Shown here piece by piece: positions 1 through 10,671 of a DNA stretch of 64,000 bases. Within the stretch, counting starts at the first letter, position 1, and every line of letters starts with the position of its first letter. A program made the translations under genes and the position numbers. Below the pieces are notes generated by a model. It did no database searches, was not told the origin of the DNA, and worked only from the letters and a program-made list of their open reading frames with translations. The stretch covers positions 24,946,570-25,010,569 of the forward strand of contig NC_090767.1 in the NCBI RefSeq assembly GCF_036898095.1, written 5' to 3'. Source of the DNA: Palaemon carinicauda (Eukaryota; Arthropoda; Malacostraca; Decapoda; Palaemonidae).

Positions 1-789
1 AAAAATTTGCATCACAAATCAGATAAGGCTTTATCCCGAAAGAGGACTTTTTAACGTTATATCTTATTTTTTGTTTGTGAGACTTTGCCTCGCCTCAAAA
101 AAGTCATTATAAGTGGTCTTGACTCTTATCCATTTTCATGTCTCCATGATGTAGAGGTGAGAATGTAGTGAGTCAGGTCCAATGTGTAATCTTGTTTTAT
201 AATTCCTTTGATCTTGATGCAAGCAATCATTCAAATTACATTTGAATTTAGCCTAGATATGAATACAATTTATCCTTGTACGTTTACTGTGTATTTTCTA
301 GATTGAATCCTAAGGGCCCCTGCCTGGATATATCTAGGTTGCTGCTTTTGGTTTATGGAGACCTGTACATTCTCCTCACTATTTTCTTTTTTCTCGAAAT
401 AGATATTTTTTATACTCTTGTATGTAAACTGTTATATTTACTACACCATAGTGTCCCCTTCTCAGACACTAATTTAGTTTTTTCTTTGGTATCATTGTTT
501 CTTTCATTTTTTTTCCTCTATTAATGTTTAGTAGTTACATAACCTGAAATCAGCTTACCTTTGAATAGTATTATGCAACTACAGTACAGTTCTAGCTGGG
601 TCCCCTTGCCCAGTACATAAATCAAGGGGTGATACCCAGTGCCCAATTCTCTTCACCTGGTTCCTAGATTTTAGGGTATTCCACCGTTTTACCTTTTTGT
701 GTAGTAAGCATTGGAGTGTGGTCGGCATTCGGACACTAGGCAGTTTGCGTGCTGCATCTGGCCACAGTCTGCAAACCGCTACATTGTGA
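1..789. other. AT-rich sequence, no gene recognised
   Basis: AT-rich sequence with no protein similarity I can recognise in any frame and no clear repeat ends. The small open frames here look like chance. The stretch from about 590 to 790 becomes GC-richer and leads into the minisatellite, so it may be the inner edge of the DIRS gag region that follows. Confidence 0.4.
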
Positions 790-2095
790 TAGTCCCGTTC
801 ATGAGTGTAAGTGTCTCCCATGTGAGCAACTTGCACGCAAGCAAGAGTGTCTTTCTCATGACCAAGAGCTTCTTGCTCATGACTGCGAGCGTCTCAAACA
901 AGAGCATGAGCGTCTCGCACGCGAGTGAGCATCTTGCTTGTGAGCGTGAACGTCTTGCACGAAAGCGTGGGCATCTCGCTCGAGAGCGTCTCGCACAAAA
1001 GCACGAGCCTCTCGCACGCAAGCTTGAGCGTCTTGCACAAGACCGAGCGTCTCGCTAGTGAGCATAAACATCTCGCACGAAAGCACAAGCATCTCGCTCA
1101 TGACTGAGTGTCTAGTTTATGACTGTAAGCATCTAGCTAGTGATCGCGAGCGTCTAGCTTGTGATTGTAAGAGTCTAGAGCTTGTGCTTGTCTAGATCGA
1201 GATCCTTAACATCTAGCTAGTAATCGTGAGCGTTTAGCTCATGACCATTAGCATTTAGTTCATAATCATGAGCGTCAGCTTGTGTTTTATTGTCTGGTTT
1301 GTGCCCGTTATCGTGAGCACCTAGCTTGTGATCGTGAGGGTCTGTCTTATGATTGTGAGCATAGCTCTTGATCTTGAACTTTTAGTTCTTGATCGTGAGC
1401 ATCTAGCCCAGAACACAGGCTTATAGCTCGCGATCGCGAGCATCTCGGTCGTGATCACGAGAGTATAGCTCGTAATCTTGACCATGACTCACGATCGTGC
1501 TTGTGAGCGAGTAGTTCATGACCATGAACAAGTAGTTCACGGTCTGATCATCTAGCATGGAAAAAGGGGCTTATAACTCGTTATTGTGAGCGGCTCGCTC
1601 ATGATCACAGGAGTGCACTTCGTCATCGTGACCACAAGACGCTCGAGATCCCGAGTGTAGTGCCCATGATTGTGGTCACGAGCGTCTTGCCTGCAAATAG
1701 GGTAACGAGCAGCTCGCTCATGACCATGAGCGAGTAACTCAATATCGTCAGCGTGCGCGATTGTGATTGTGAGAGTCTCGCTCATGATCACTTGTGTCTA
1801 GCTCGCCATTGTGACCACAAGGCGCTCGTGATCACGATCACGAGTGCCTTGCTTGTGGTCATGAACCTCTTGCTTGTGACTGTGAGCGTGTAACTCACGG
1901 TTGTGAGTGCGAGCGTGAGCATCTTGCTCGCAATCATGTGAGCGTCATCAAGGGTTGTGTAGAGACTAGTGTTGCAATCGTGGTCACAAGTGTCTCGCTT
2001 GTGAACGAGTGTAACTTACGATTGTGAGCGCAATCGTGAGCGTCTCACTCGTGATCCCAAGTGTCTAGCTCGTGATCATAAGGGTACTCAAGGAT
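790..2095. repeat. Decayed minisatellite of about 20-bp units
   Basis: About 1.3 kb built from variants of a short unit close to GTGAGCGTCTAGCTCGTGAT, interspersed with forms such as GAGCGTCTCGCACG. Units are heavily mutated and irregular in spacing. It lies directly next to the 5' end of a DIRS element, in the position where DIRS-A carries its own GC-rich tandem array (53050-53960). I infer that it is the gag-region array of this DIRS copy. All open frames across it are low-complexity. Confidence 0.65.
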
Positions 2096-2609
2096 TGTGT
2101 AGAGATTCACCCTCGGAAGGGGAATTTCTCACACCTAGAGGCGAAGCTCCGAGCAGCACTCTGTTTCCATTCAATGAGCTCTTCCTCAAATACAAGCTTA
2201 ACATAAAATGTAGCTTGAGAAAAAGCCAAGGCCTGTTTCTGAGTTTTCCCCGAAGAGATTTCCCTAACGGGAATCCTGCCAGAGTAATCCCCCGAAGGGG
2301 AAACCGAACAGGTGTTCTTCTTCAAGAAGAAGAACGTCGAGATCGTGATAGCCTACGATCTCGTGATTGTTATGATCTCTGTGGCGATCATTGATTGTCA
2401 AAACTGGAAGATGAGGTGATGAGTCTCGCCTGTCCTATCACTGATCAGAATAAATTCTGATCTCATTATGAGTCTTGCCCCTGCGATCGTTACGGAGAAA
2501 ATAATCCATCGATCTGGCGATTGGTGAGCAGGCCATTTGTTGACGATCATCTGTAGTCTCGGAATCCTCAACAGGCAGAAGTTGCATAAGCGGGCCGAAA
2601 CGTTACCTG

Positions 2610-2676
<67 letters not shown>

Positions 2677-3332
2677 TGATTGCGGATCGCTGGGAGACGA
2701 CGAGATTGGCAGGAGGTGAGAAGACTTAACGTCAGCAGGAGTCAACGGAAGGACAAACACGAGGCAGACTTTGGAGACAGCTAAGACGTCAGCCGCAGCT
2801 ACAGCCACTGACTTTGCACCCCAATGTCGTCTATAAGCGCTGGAGGAGAAATAAAGAGAGAACTAAAAATTTCTCTCCACTGGTGGGTGGGGAAACATAA
2901 CCCCAGGGGGTGGGAGAGGTTACCCCCAAGAGGAGTTGTCAGCGCAGAGGATTCCTTCCAATAAGCTTGCAGAGACAAACCTCGACATCTGAAAACTGCC
3001 ACATTACTCTGTAATGGAGCATCAGGTTAAAAACACAGTCACGTCTGTAAAGAAAAAGAATGAGCGTAAAGCAATAGTGATAAATGGCTAAGCCTTGAAG
3101 GAAGAGAGAGCAGAGACGTCAGCTCTCTACCAGCCAAAAGTAAGAAAATGACGTAGCTCGCAGCTGTGTGAGTTTATATGAGCGGCTGGGTACACCCCAG
3201 CCACCCACTGCCTACCCACTCAAATGGTTTAGGCAGGGTTGCCACCTCGCACTTTAAATCTAATGGCTACCTTCCAGCTTCGCCGAAAGTGCATCCACAT
3301 TAATAAGGAAAGGTTTGTCAGTATGGGAACAA
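2096..3332 (-). mobile_element. DIRS element (family E/F), 5' end with terminus at 3332
   Basis: 5' untranslated part and terminus of a DIRS1-type element in minus orientation. The 'cccgaagggg' / 'gagtaatccccc' motif near 2280 matches the DIRS-A 5' region at about 55380 and 62610. The stretch 3000-3180 matches 62320-62430 of DIRS-A in order (a GTAAAG-rich block, then a CAGAGAC block, then 'gagccaaaagtaa'-like text). The terminus 'ttgtcagtatgggaacaa' is complementary to the second half of the junction region at 10541-10575, so both belong to one family. A (GA)n run at 2612-2672 lies inside. No intact gag is present. Confidence 0.6.
2612..2672. repeat. (GA)n microsatellite
   Basis: Uninterrupted GA dinucleotide run of about 60 bp. 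The Arg-Glu and Ser-Leu frames across it are artefacts of the repeat. Confidence 0.97.
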
Positions 3333-3987
3333 CTCAATGTTCAGATTGCGACCATCTAATTCACCAACAACTACTGTTCATCTCCTTTCGTCTAAATTTT
3401 GCAACATCTGAGTGGTTTCTCAAGTTTCTGAAAGGTTATGCAGCAGGCACAGAGGAGGTCTCCTCCTCCTCCTCTGATCACTTTGTATTGTACTACGATT
3501 CGCTCATTTTCTCTCCAAGTGAATCCACATTGGGTTCTTCGGGTGCTGCTGCTAGGAGACATTCTCTCCCTCCTTCTGGCTAAAGATACTCATTAATGCA
3601 CCAAATGCTGAGGGATATTTATCTGCAATAGAAGAAGGGAAGTGATCTTAAAAGGTCAACAACACCTGTGTTTCCTATCAAAGTTTAACTATGAAAAACA
3701 TTCAGTCCTACAGCACTTATTCATTTCAGTATTGAAGAACAAGGAAATACAAATGGTGTTCATGGGTGATTGAGCCAAAGCCAAATCCAAAGCTAATGGA
3801 TATTTGTATTATCAGCAAATTTAATGTATATATAGATCTGCAATTACTATGTAGCAAGAAAATTCAAAGTGATGTAATAAGCAGCAAATGTATTTTTGGA
3901 AAAATTACTGTAATGAAGGTTTATGTTTTTAGGCAAAAGTTACATCATGCAATTTTGAATGAACTGAAATATCACAATTTTAAAAAT
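3333..3987. other. No gene recognised
   Basis: AT-rich sequence between two DIRS fragments. I see no protein similarity, splice-bounded exon or repeat structure in it. Confidence 0.4.
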
Positions 3988-5336
3988 CATTTGTATTTTT
4001 CCTAACTATACAAACCTGAGTCTGTTACTAAGACCATAATTTAAGCAAAGACGAACATGTAAGACGAGGTGTCGGTGTTACGGAGGCCAGCAAGAAAACA
4101 GACTCTAGTGAGAGCCTTTACCGAGAACTGCCTCAGGGCTTCATATAGGGTCTTCTTTGGCAAGCTGAGGACTTCGGTGACATCCCAATATGGAGGTCTG
4201 AAGTCTCTTGGAGGGCAGAACTGTTTGACACCCATCATCAGCACTGAGAGCTCCAAGAAAAAAGAGAGATCAAGGCCCTCCAATTTAAAGGCTGAAAGAC
4301 ATTTTTATCTGCAATGGGAGACGATAAAGTCTGCTATTTTGTGCAAAGAGGCTTCAAAAGGAGAGGTATTCCTGCCAAGGTAACATCTGCACAAGATGGC
4401 CTACTCAGCCTGGTAGACTGATGCCAAGGATTTGTGGTGATATTACGACATCTCTTTCCTGTTTCCTGTTCATTGTGAAGTTTCTCCTTTGGAGGAGATG
4501 CCAAGTGACCTCCACCAGTGAGGAGACAGGGACGTCACTGAGCTGAGGTGCCTTGGCAATTGTGGTTAGCACAACAGGTTGGCCCAGTTATGCGGAGATA
4601 TTTAGGAAACTTGCAGAGCAACGGAATGAAGTCCGGGTACCTTTCTGCTTGTGGCCATTAATGGGACACTAAAGTCATTTTGAGATTTGGATAGAACTCT
4701 GCTGAATGGTGGAAAAGCACAAGTGGCGAGGATGTCCCAAGTGTGGTGGAAGGCATTCTTGCAAGTCGCTGCCTGAATCGGGACCAGTAAACCGAAGATC
4801 AGAAAGGTTTTGTAGAGGCTCTGAGTGGGGAACCCCCAAAGTCAGGAGACTTTTCACCACCTGACTATGAATAGACCAGTCTTAGCCGACCACTTGTCTT
4901 TTGCAACTGAGGTAGTCAGTAAACAGGTTCTTTGTGCTAGAAATAAGCCTTGCTAACAGGTCGACACCCCATAAGTGGGACCATTTTTCCAACTATTGAT
5001 GTCTGTCACTACACTAACGTTGTTGCTCATAAACTCTACACACAGATATTACTGAAATGATTGCAGTGCCAGGAGTGCTGCCTCCTTAAGCTACTGTAGA
5101 TTGGATATGGAAGACCTTCTCCTCTTCAGACCAATATCCTGAGGCGATCTGTTTTCATAGATGCGCAACTTGGATGCGTCCAGAAACGGCGGCATTTTTG
5201 GCCGTTTACATTCCTTTTATGAGACTGTTGTTTTCTAACCGTCACTGCAGATCCCCCCTCACCTTCAGTACTAAAAGAACTAGATGGTTGGGGGGTGGGG
5301 AGGAAGTCGTCAGCTGTAGATCAATGCCTCTTCAAG
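3988..5336 (-). pseudogene. DIRS fragment G: terminus and tyrosine recombinase remnant
   Basis: Starts with a DIRS-A-type terminal stretch ('tttgtatttttcctaact' near 3990). On the minus strand, 4041-4283 encodes a recombinase core-like segment with the family pattern Leu-Asp-Leu-Ser, a Cys-Pro-Pro-Arg block, a 'RPPYWD' block and a Leu-Thr-Arg-Val-Cys-Phe-Leu helix. The pattern matches the recombinase regions of DIRS-A (50069-50308) and DIRS-B (57122-57496). DNA to about 4880 follows DIRS-A 50380-50900 in order ('gcctggtagact', 'ggggaacccc'). No full frame survives. It is cut by the Tigger insertion at the TA of 5337-5338. Confidence 0.65.
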
Positions 5337-5338
5337 TA

Positions 5339-5362
5339 CAGTGAACCCTCGTTTATCGCGGT
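5339..5362 (+). repeat. Tigger left terminal inverted repeat
   Basis: Starts CAGTGAACCCTCG and continues into a TCGCGG block; preceded by the TA target duplication at 5337-5338. Its inverted partner ends at 9830. Confidence 0.93.
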
Positions 5363-6048
5363 AGATAGGTTCCAGACGCGGGCGCGATAGGTGAAAATCC
5401 GCGAAGTAGTGACATCATATTTACCTATTTATTTAACATGTATATTCGGACTTTTAAAACCTTCCCTTGTACGTAGTACTGTTAACAAACCACCCTTTAA
5501 TGTACAGAACACTTAATGCATGTACTACAGCACCCTAAACTAAAACAGGCACAAATATTAAAGGCGATTTTATATCATGCGTTTCCTAAACACCTAAAAA
5601 GCACGATAAAAAATGGCAACCAATGTTTTGTTTACGTTCATCTCTGATCATAATGAAGAAACAAACTCATTTAGTGTACACATAAATGTATAGGTTAGTT
5701 TTTGCATTGATTATATTGATTATACAGTACTGTATGTTGATTTTTTTATTACCAATGTTTTAGTTTACGTATTTTTCTTAGGACTTCCAAATGAAATGTT
5801 TTTCTTTATGACGCCGCCTGAAACGACGGCGTCATAAAGTACTGTACGCTCAGTAAACAACCACGCTCAGAACAAACAAGGCATTTAATGCGCATGATGA
5901 TAGTGATAAATAATGATACAGTACAGTATTTACAGTAAAAGCATTTACAAAATATGTTACCTTACAAATATAATTTACCGTATCTATATAAAATCACAGT
6001 ACTGTACAGCACATACAGTATTGTACGTAGCAAAGCAGGAAAACAATT

Positions 6049-6051
<3 letters not shown>

Positions 6052-6130
<79 letters not shown>
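6052..6130. repeat. (GA)n microsatellite inside Tigger
   Basis: GA run of about 78 bp in the non-coding part of the Tigger element; it produces only Arg-Glu or Ser-Leu frames. Confidence 0.97.
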
Positions 6131-6135
<5 letters not shown>

Positions 6136-6526
6136 TTTACGTACATAAATGTAAATTTTAAACAAAAAAAATATGATAGGTTACAACATGTAGACTTTTA
6201 AAACCTTCCCTTTAACTTAATGCATACAGTACGTACAGTACTAAACTATAAAACAGGCACAAATACAGTTTTAGAATGTACAGTAAGAATATCTAAGTAA
6301 AAAATAAAGATTGTTACTGTACTCACCACGAAAGAAGTTGAAGAAAAACTTGAATGATGATGGCGATGAATTTGCTGCACAGTAGAAATGATGATGATGA
6401 AGCTGATGATGTGTTCTACTGTGCAGCCAGGTAGTATTTTACATCTCTTCAGACGGAGGTGTCTTTTCCTGGGACACCTCTTCAACTTCTTCCTGGGAAA
6501 CTTCTTCAATTTCTTCCAAAGGCGTA

Positions 6527-8317
6527 CTAGCAGGAGGAACTGGCTCTTTTTTGCGAGGCTGGAAGAACATTGTGATCGGAAGTTGTTGCCGCTGCTTCTT
6601 TTTTTCGATCCAAGAGCATTTTGTAGGGAGTCATGTCTTCATCGATCTTGTTGCAGAATTGCATCGAGCGAACCATATCCTCGTCCCACTCTTGCAACAT
6701 TTCTTTCAACTCCTTCGCATGGTTGCAGGCCTTGGCAAGCCGTTCTAATGTTAAGCCCGTTTCTTCGACATTTTCTTGGGTCTCTTCCTGGGTTTCACTC
6801 TCTTCTTCGCTTGCCGATTTCGTCAGGTCTTCGAGGTCTGCGTCAGTTAGGGGCTGGGAATGGCAGTCCAACAACTCGTCGACGTCTTCAGTCGTCATGT
6901 CGCCAAACCCGTCACCTCCAATTATGGCAGCCAACTGCACAGATTTGCGTATTGCAGAGTGTTGGATTTCCGACGGAGTAAATCCCTTGTCGTCGTAAAC
7001 AATCTCGGGCCACAACTTCTTCCAGCTCGCATTCACGGTTGCAGGTTTCAACTCTTGAAGTGCATTCTGAATATTCTGCAGGCACGTGGCTATGGTGTAC
7101 TGGCGCCAGTACGCCTTCAAGTTAAAATCTTCATCCTCATCATCTTGGGCAGCATCCACACACGCAACGAGGTCCGCCACGGTGTTCTTCGTGTAGAGGG
7201 CCTTGAACGCCCTGATAACCCCCTGGTCCATCGGTTGAATTAATGACGTGGTGCTGGGTGGCAGGAACTCAACCTGAATGCCCTCATGCGACAGGTCAGT
7301 TGCGTGTCCACCAGCGTTATCTATAAGGAGAAGGATCTTGAATGGCAAGCCCTTCTCTAAGAGATATTTGCTGACTTGCGGGATAAAACACTGATGGAAC
7401 CAGTTGGAGGTCAGCATCTTCGTAATCCATGCTTTTTGATTATGCATCCAGTACACGGGAAGGAGATTCTTATTTTTATTTTTCAAAGCGCGAGGATTTT
7501 TCGACTTATAAATAAGCCCCGGCTTTAGCAAAAATCCAGCAGCATTGCCACACATCACGAGGGTAACGCGATCCTTGAATGCTTTAAAGCCAGAGGCTTT
7601 GGCTTCCTCTTTGAACAGGAAAGTTCGCGACGGCATTCTCTTCCAAAACAAGCCGGTCTCATCCATATTAAAGACTTGTTCCGGCTTGTATCCACCTTCG
7701 GCGATAATATTCTTGAACGTCTGGTTCACGTAAGTTTCGGCAGCGGCAGTGTCAGCGGAAGCAGACTCCCCATGCAGGGAAACGCTTTTCAGGGCGAAGC
7801 GTTTCTGAAACTTCGCAAACCATCCTTTGCTGGCGGAAAAACGTTTCTGAGGCTGGGAATCAGTGGATGTCCCTGGTTGAGGATCATCTGCATCATCATC
7901 ATCTTCAGCATGGTTGCCGTCGTCGTCTTTAGGTTCCTTTGCAGCAAAATTCTCATATAAGCTCAAAGCCTTTGTTTGGATGGTGTTCGTATCCAACGCT
8001 ATGTTGTTCTTCCGGCAGTCGGCAATCCACACAGCTAAAGCACCTTCCATGCGTACGATCGTTTTATTACGTGTTGTAACGACTCGCTTCGCTGATCTGC
8101 TAAAGGTGATTGCAGCCGTCTTTCTAATGTTCGCCTCGTCCTTCTTGATATAGGGAACAGTAGATTCGTTGATGCCAAAATGGCGGCCAGCGGCCGCGTA
8201 ACTTCTACCATCTTTTAACATATCGAGAAGCGTAACCTTCTCAGCTATCGTCATCATCCTTCGGTGGCGTTTAGGCTCACTACCAGCCTTAAGAGAAGCA
8301 GAACGCTTGGGAGCCAT
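6527..8317 (-). CDS. Tigger/pogo transposase (CENP-B-like HTH, DDD catalytic domain)
   Basis: Cut-and-paste transposase of the pogo/Tigger group, acting in the nucleus on its own element's ends. I chose the Met at 8317 (start of 'MAPKRSAS'), giving about 596 residues; the open frame extends 15 codons further upstream to 8362, but those codons are not family-like. In order it has a psq-type helix-turn-helix ('EKVTLLDMLKDG', near residues 20-60), a CENP-B-type second helix-turn-helix with an acidic linker (about 90-185), and a DDE-superfamily core. The core shows 'NMDETG', 'LLIDNAGGH' and 'QPMDQGV', which supply three acidic residues (near 217, 332 and 362). The C-terminal tail is acidic. The frame has no internal stop or frameshift and its length is normal, so it may encode an intact protein. 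Some host genes are domesticated from this family, but the terminal repeats and TA duplications show that this is a transposon copy. Confidence 0.93.
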   Translation of the reverse strand: MAPKRSASLKAGSEPKRHRRMMTIAEKVTLLDMLKDGRSYAAAGRHFGINESTVPYIKKDEANIRKTAAITFSRSAKRVVTTRNKTIVRMEGALAVWIADCRKNNIALDTNTIQTKALSLYENFAAKEPKDDDGNHAEDDDDADDPQPGTSTDSQPQKRFSASKGWFAKFQKRFALKSVSLHGESASADTAAAETYVNQTFKNIIAEGGYKPEQVFNMDETGLFWKRMPSRTFLFKEEAKASGFKAFKDRVTLVMCGNAAGFLLKPGLIYKSKNPRALKNKNKNLLPVYWMHNQKAWITKMLTSNWFHQCFIPQVSKYLLEKGLPFKILLLIDNAGGHATDLSHEGIQVEFLPPSTTSLIQPMDQGVIRAFKALYTKNTVADLVACVDAAQDDEDEDFNLKAYWRQYTIATCLQNIQNALQELKPATVNASWKKLWPEIVYDDKGFTPSEIQHSAIRKSVQLAAIIGGDGFGDMTTEDVDELLDCHSQPLTDADLEDLTKSASEEESETQEETQENVEETGLTLERLAKACNHAKELKEMLQEWDEDMVRSMQFCNKIDEDMTPYKMLLDRKKEAAATTSDHNVLPASQKRASSSC

Positions 8318-8639
8318 TACAGTAGGATTTGACAAAAAGTTCAACTTAAAAAAGTCGCACACAGCACAGATTCACAAACTTAAGAACGTCTACTCAGCGA
8401 TACGCGGTAAGAGAAAGTGGACGATCCAGCCCCGCGAGAACCTAGATGCTGCGGGTAGGAGATGATGGCAAAACACCAATCACAGGCTAGATAACAAAAC
8501 TTGAGTTCTGATTCTACATCTATCAGCGCTTGAACCAATCACAATCCGTCTTACAGTACTATGATGCGTAGGTTACCAACTCATAGAAGATGCCCCGCGC
8601 ATACCGAACGTACGTAGATTAATAATACCGTAATAATAA

Positions 8640-9121
8640 TAAATAATGATAATAATACAGTACAGTACTGTAATAATAATAATAATGATAATAATAATAA
8701 CAATAATAATTTTATTAACAACAACAACAATAATAATAATAATAACAATAATAATAATACAGCTTTACGTACGCTATTTTACGCTTTTGTTGTAGGATGT
8801 GTGTGTCTCTCTCTCTCTCTATCTCTCTCTCTCGTACGCTTATTCGAAATGTGATTTTTGCAACAAAGAATATTATTGGATGCAGTACTGTACTACGTAC
8901 GTATACATACAAAAGATTCATGGAAAAGAAGCACATCCATTACATTTGTAGTACTGTACGTACAGTAGTACAGTAGTCAACAGCAGCCTTACTGTACACC
9001 ATTCTAATACGTATTGTATGACTGCATCTGATTTGCGTTTCATGTTCGATTTAATTTTACTACGTACTGTATACAGTACTGAATTATCGTATGATAATAC
9101 AGTACAGTACAGTAAGGTACA

Positions 9122-9158
<37 letters not shown>

Positions 9159-9275
9159 TAATAATTTTATTAACAACAACAACAACAATAATAATAATAA
9201 CAATACAGTACTGTAATAATAATACAGCTTTACGTACGCTATTTTACGCTTTTGTTGTACTGTAGGATGTGTGTG

Positions 9276-9307
<32 letters not shown>

Positions 9308-9562
9308 GTACGCTTATTCGAAATGTGATTTTTGCAACAAAGAATATTATTGGATGCAGTACTGTACTACGTACATATACATACAAAAGATTCATGGAAA
9401 AGAAGCACATCCATTACATTTGTAGTACTGTACGTACAGTAGTACAGTAGTCAACAGCAGCCTTACTGTACACCATTCTAATATTGTATGACTGCATCTG
9501 ATTTGCGTTTCATGTTCGATTTAATTTTACTACGTACTGTATACAGTACATTATCGTATGAT
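8640..9562. repeat. 455-bp tandem duplication inside Tigger
   Basis: The block at about 8640-9092 (AAT microsatellite, 'ttttattaacaacaacaac', CT run, 'cttattcgaaatgtgat', 'gtagtactgtacgtac', 'ctacgtactgtatacag') repeats in the same order at about 9100-9562. The offset is 455 bases, with few differences other than microsatellite lengths. Confidence 0.9.
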
Positions 9563-9806
9563 CACATTCTCTTTTCGTGTTTTATTTCTTTCTGTGCTGA
9601 ATTATATATCATATGTAATGCAATGAACAATCAGTAAGAGCAGATATTACTAATTACAGTATTAATGGAATTACAGGTAACAAAATATCGTATTTGGTTG
9701 TCTTTAGATTTTGCGGTATTTATGAATTTTCCGGAAAATCCGCGATATGTATATATATATGGGTTATGGAAAAAACCCGCGAAGTGGTGAATCCGCGATT
9801 GTCGAA

Positions 9807-9830
9807 CCGCGAAGTAGCGAGGGTTCACTG
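9807..9830 (-). repeat. Tigger right terminal inverted repeat
   Basis: Reverse complement of the left end, ending CGAGGGTTCACTG and followed by TA at 9831-9832. Confidence 0.93.
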
Positions 9831-9832
9831 TA

Positions 9833-10254
9833 CCACCGAAGAGATTGATCGTGTTAACAACTTTGTGGCAAAAACTTCTCCAGGGATGACAGGTGAGACC
9901 TCATTAGGTGTTGCCAGTGACAATCCGGAAGTTGTAGCTTGGGAAGGAAGGCTCGCGTTACCCTCCTGATTTTGCCACAGGGTCCTTGGAATGGAACACT
10001 TCTCCACGACTGTGTCTATCTGTACTGTTCTGTATCCCTAGGTTTGTTAATTTTATTTAATCATGCCTAAAGTTTCAAGTGTTACACATTTTTTTTATAA
10101 AGTAAACAGAATGGATGCGTATAAAATGGTTTTGCTGATATAGACTGCTTTATGAATCGGTTCTATTATGGCACATTTTAATGTCGAATGATAATTAGTT
10201 GTAGTACCATAAAGTTTGCCTTGTAATAGGGATCAATGAATGTCAAATACAGCA
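9833..10254. other. Right flank of Tigger, no gene recognised
   Basis: This should be the continuation of the DIRS fragment that Tigger entered, but I could not match it confidently to a DIRS domain. No long frame is present. Confidence 0.35.
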
Positions 10255-10575
10255 GAAAAATGAAAAATTCGGAGATAATTTGTAATTTTCCCTACCTAAT
10301 ACAAACCTGGAGTTATTTATTTAGGTTATCTTTCAGCAGAGCTGGAAGGTAGCCATTAGACTTTAATTGCGAGGTGGCTGGGGGTACCCAGCCACCTCTA
10401 TATACACTCACACAGCTGTGAGAGGCGTCACTTTTTATTGCAGGACTTCTGAGGGACAGGTGATGGCGGGCCATTTTATATAACTCCAGGTTTACATTAG
10501 TTCGGGAAAAATACAAATTATCTCCGAATTTGTCATTTCTTCCCATACCAACAAACCTTCCATTATTCATTCGGA
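10255..10575 (-). repeat. DIRS family E terminus and internal complementary region
   Basis: The arm at about 10267-10310 ('attcggagataatttgtaat', 'acaaacctggagtta') is complementary to 10480-10540 ('taactccaggttt', 'acaaattatctccgaat'). The next bases, 10541-10575 ('cttcccataccaacaaac'), are complementary to the terminus of the DIRS copy ending at 3332. Complements of both element ends fused together are the signature of the DIRS1 internal complementary region. Confidence 0.75.
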
Positions 10576-10671
10576 TGACTCACTCTTAGGTGGGTGAAAG
10601 TCATAAGTCTGGCTTGGACACTGACCAGGTTTTACCTAGTACAGTATATGACTGTGGTCTAGGGAAAATTT

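Larger units (their letters stand above)
5339..9830 (-). mobile_element. Tigger (pogo, Tc1/mariner) DNA transposon, near complete
   Basis: Both ends are visible: the left end begins CAGTGAACCCTCG (5339) and the right end is its reverse complement, ending CGAGGGTTCACTG (9830). The first 13 bases match exactly and similarity continues into a 'TCGCGG' block. TA dinucleotides flank both ends (5337-5338 and 9831-9832), the expected target duplication. The element is 4.5 kb and carries one transposase frame on the minus strand. Long AT-rich flanks contain a GA run (6052-6130) and a 455-bp tandem duplication (about 8640-9562). It lies inside DIRS fragment G. Confidence 0.93.

Noticed and set aside
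2398..2808. Open frame with a long Ser-Leu run
   Set aside because: Produced by the (GA)n microsatellite; no similarity outside it.
3239..3583. 114-codon plus frame
   Set aside because: Starts in the DIRS terminus and runs into unrelated DNA.
5913..6165. Arg-Glu and Ser-Leu rich frames
   Set aside because: Microsatellite artefacts inside Tigger.
6388..6998. Plus-strand frames of 120-200 codons
   Set aside because: Antisense shadows of the Tigger transposase.
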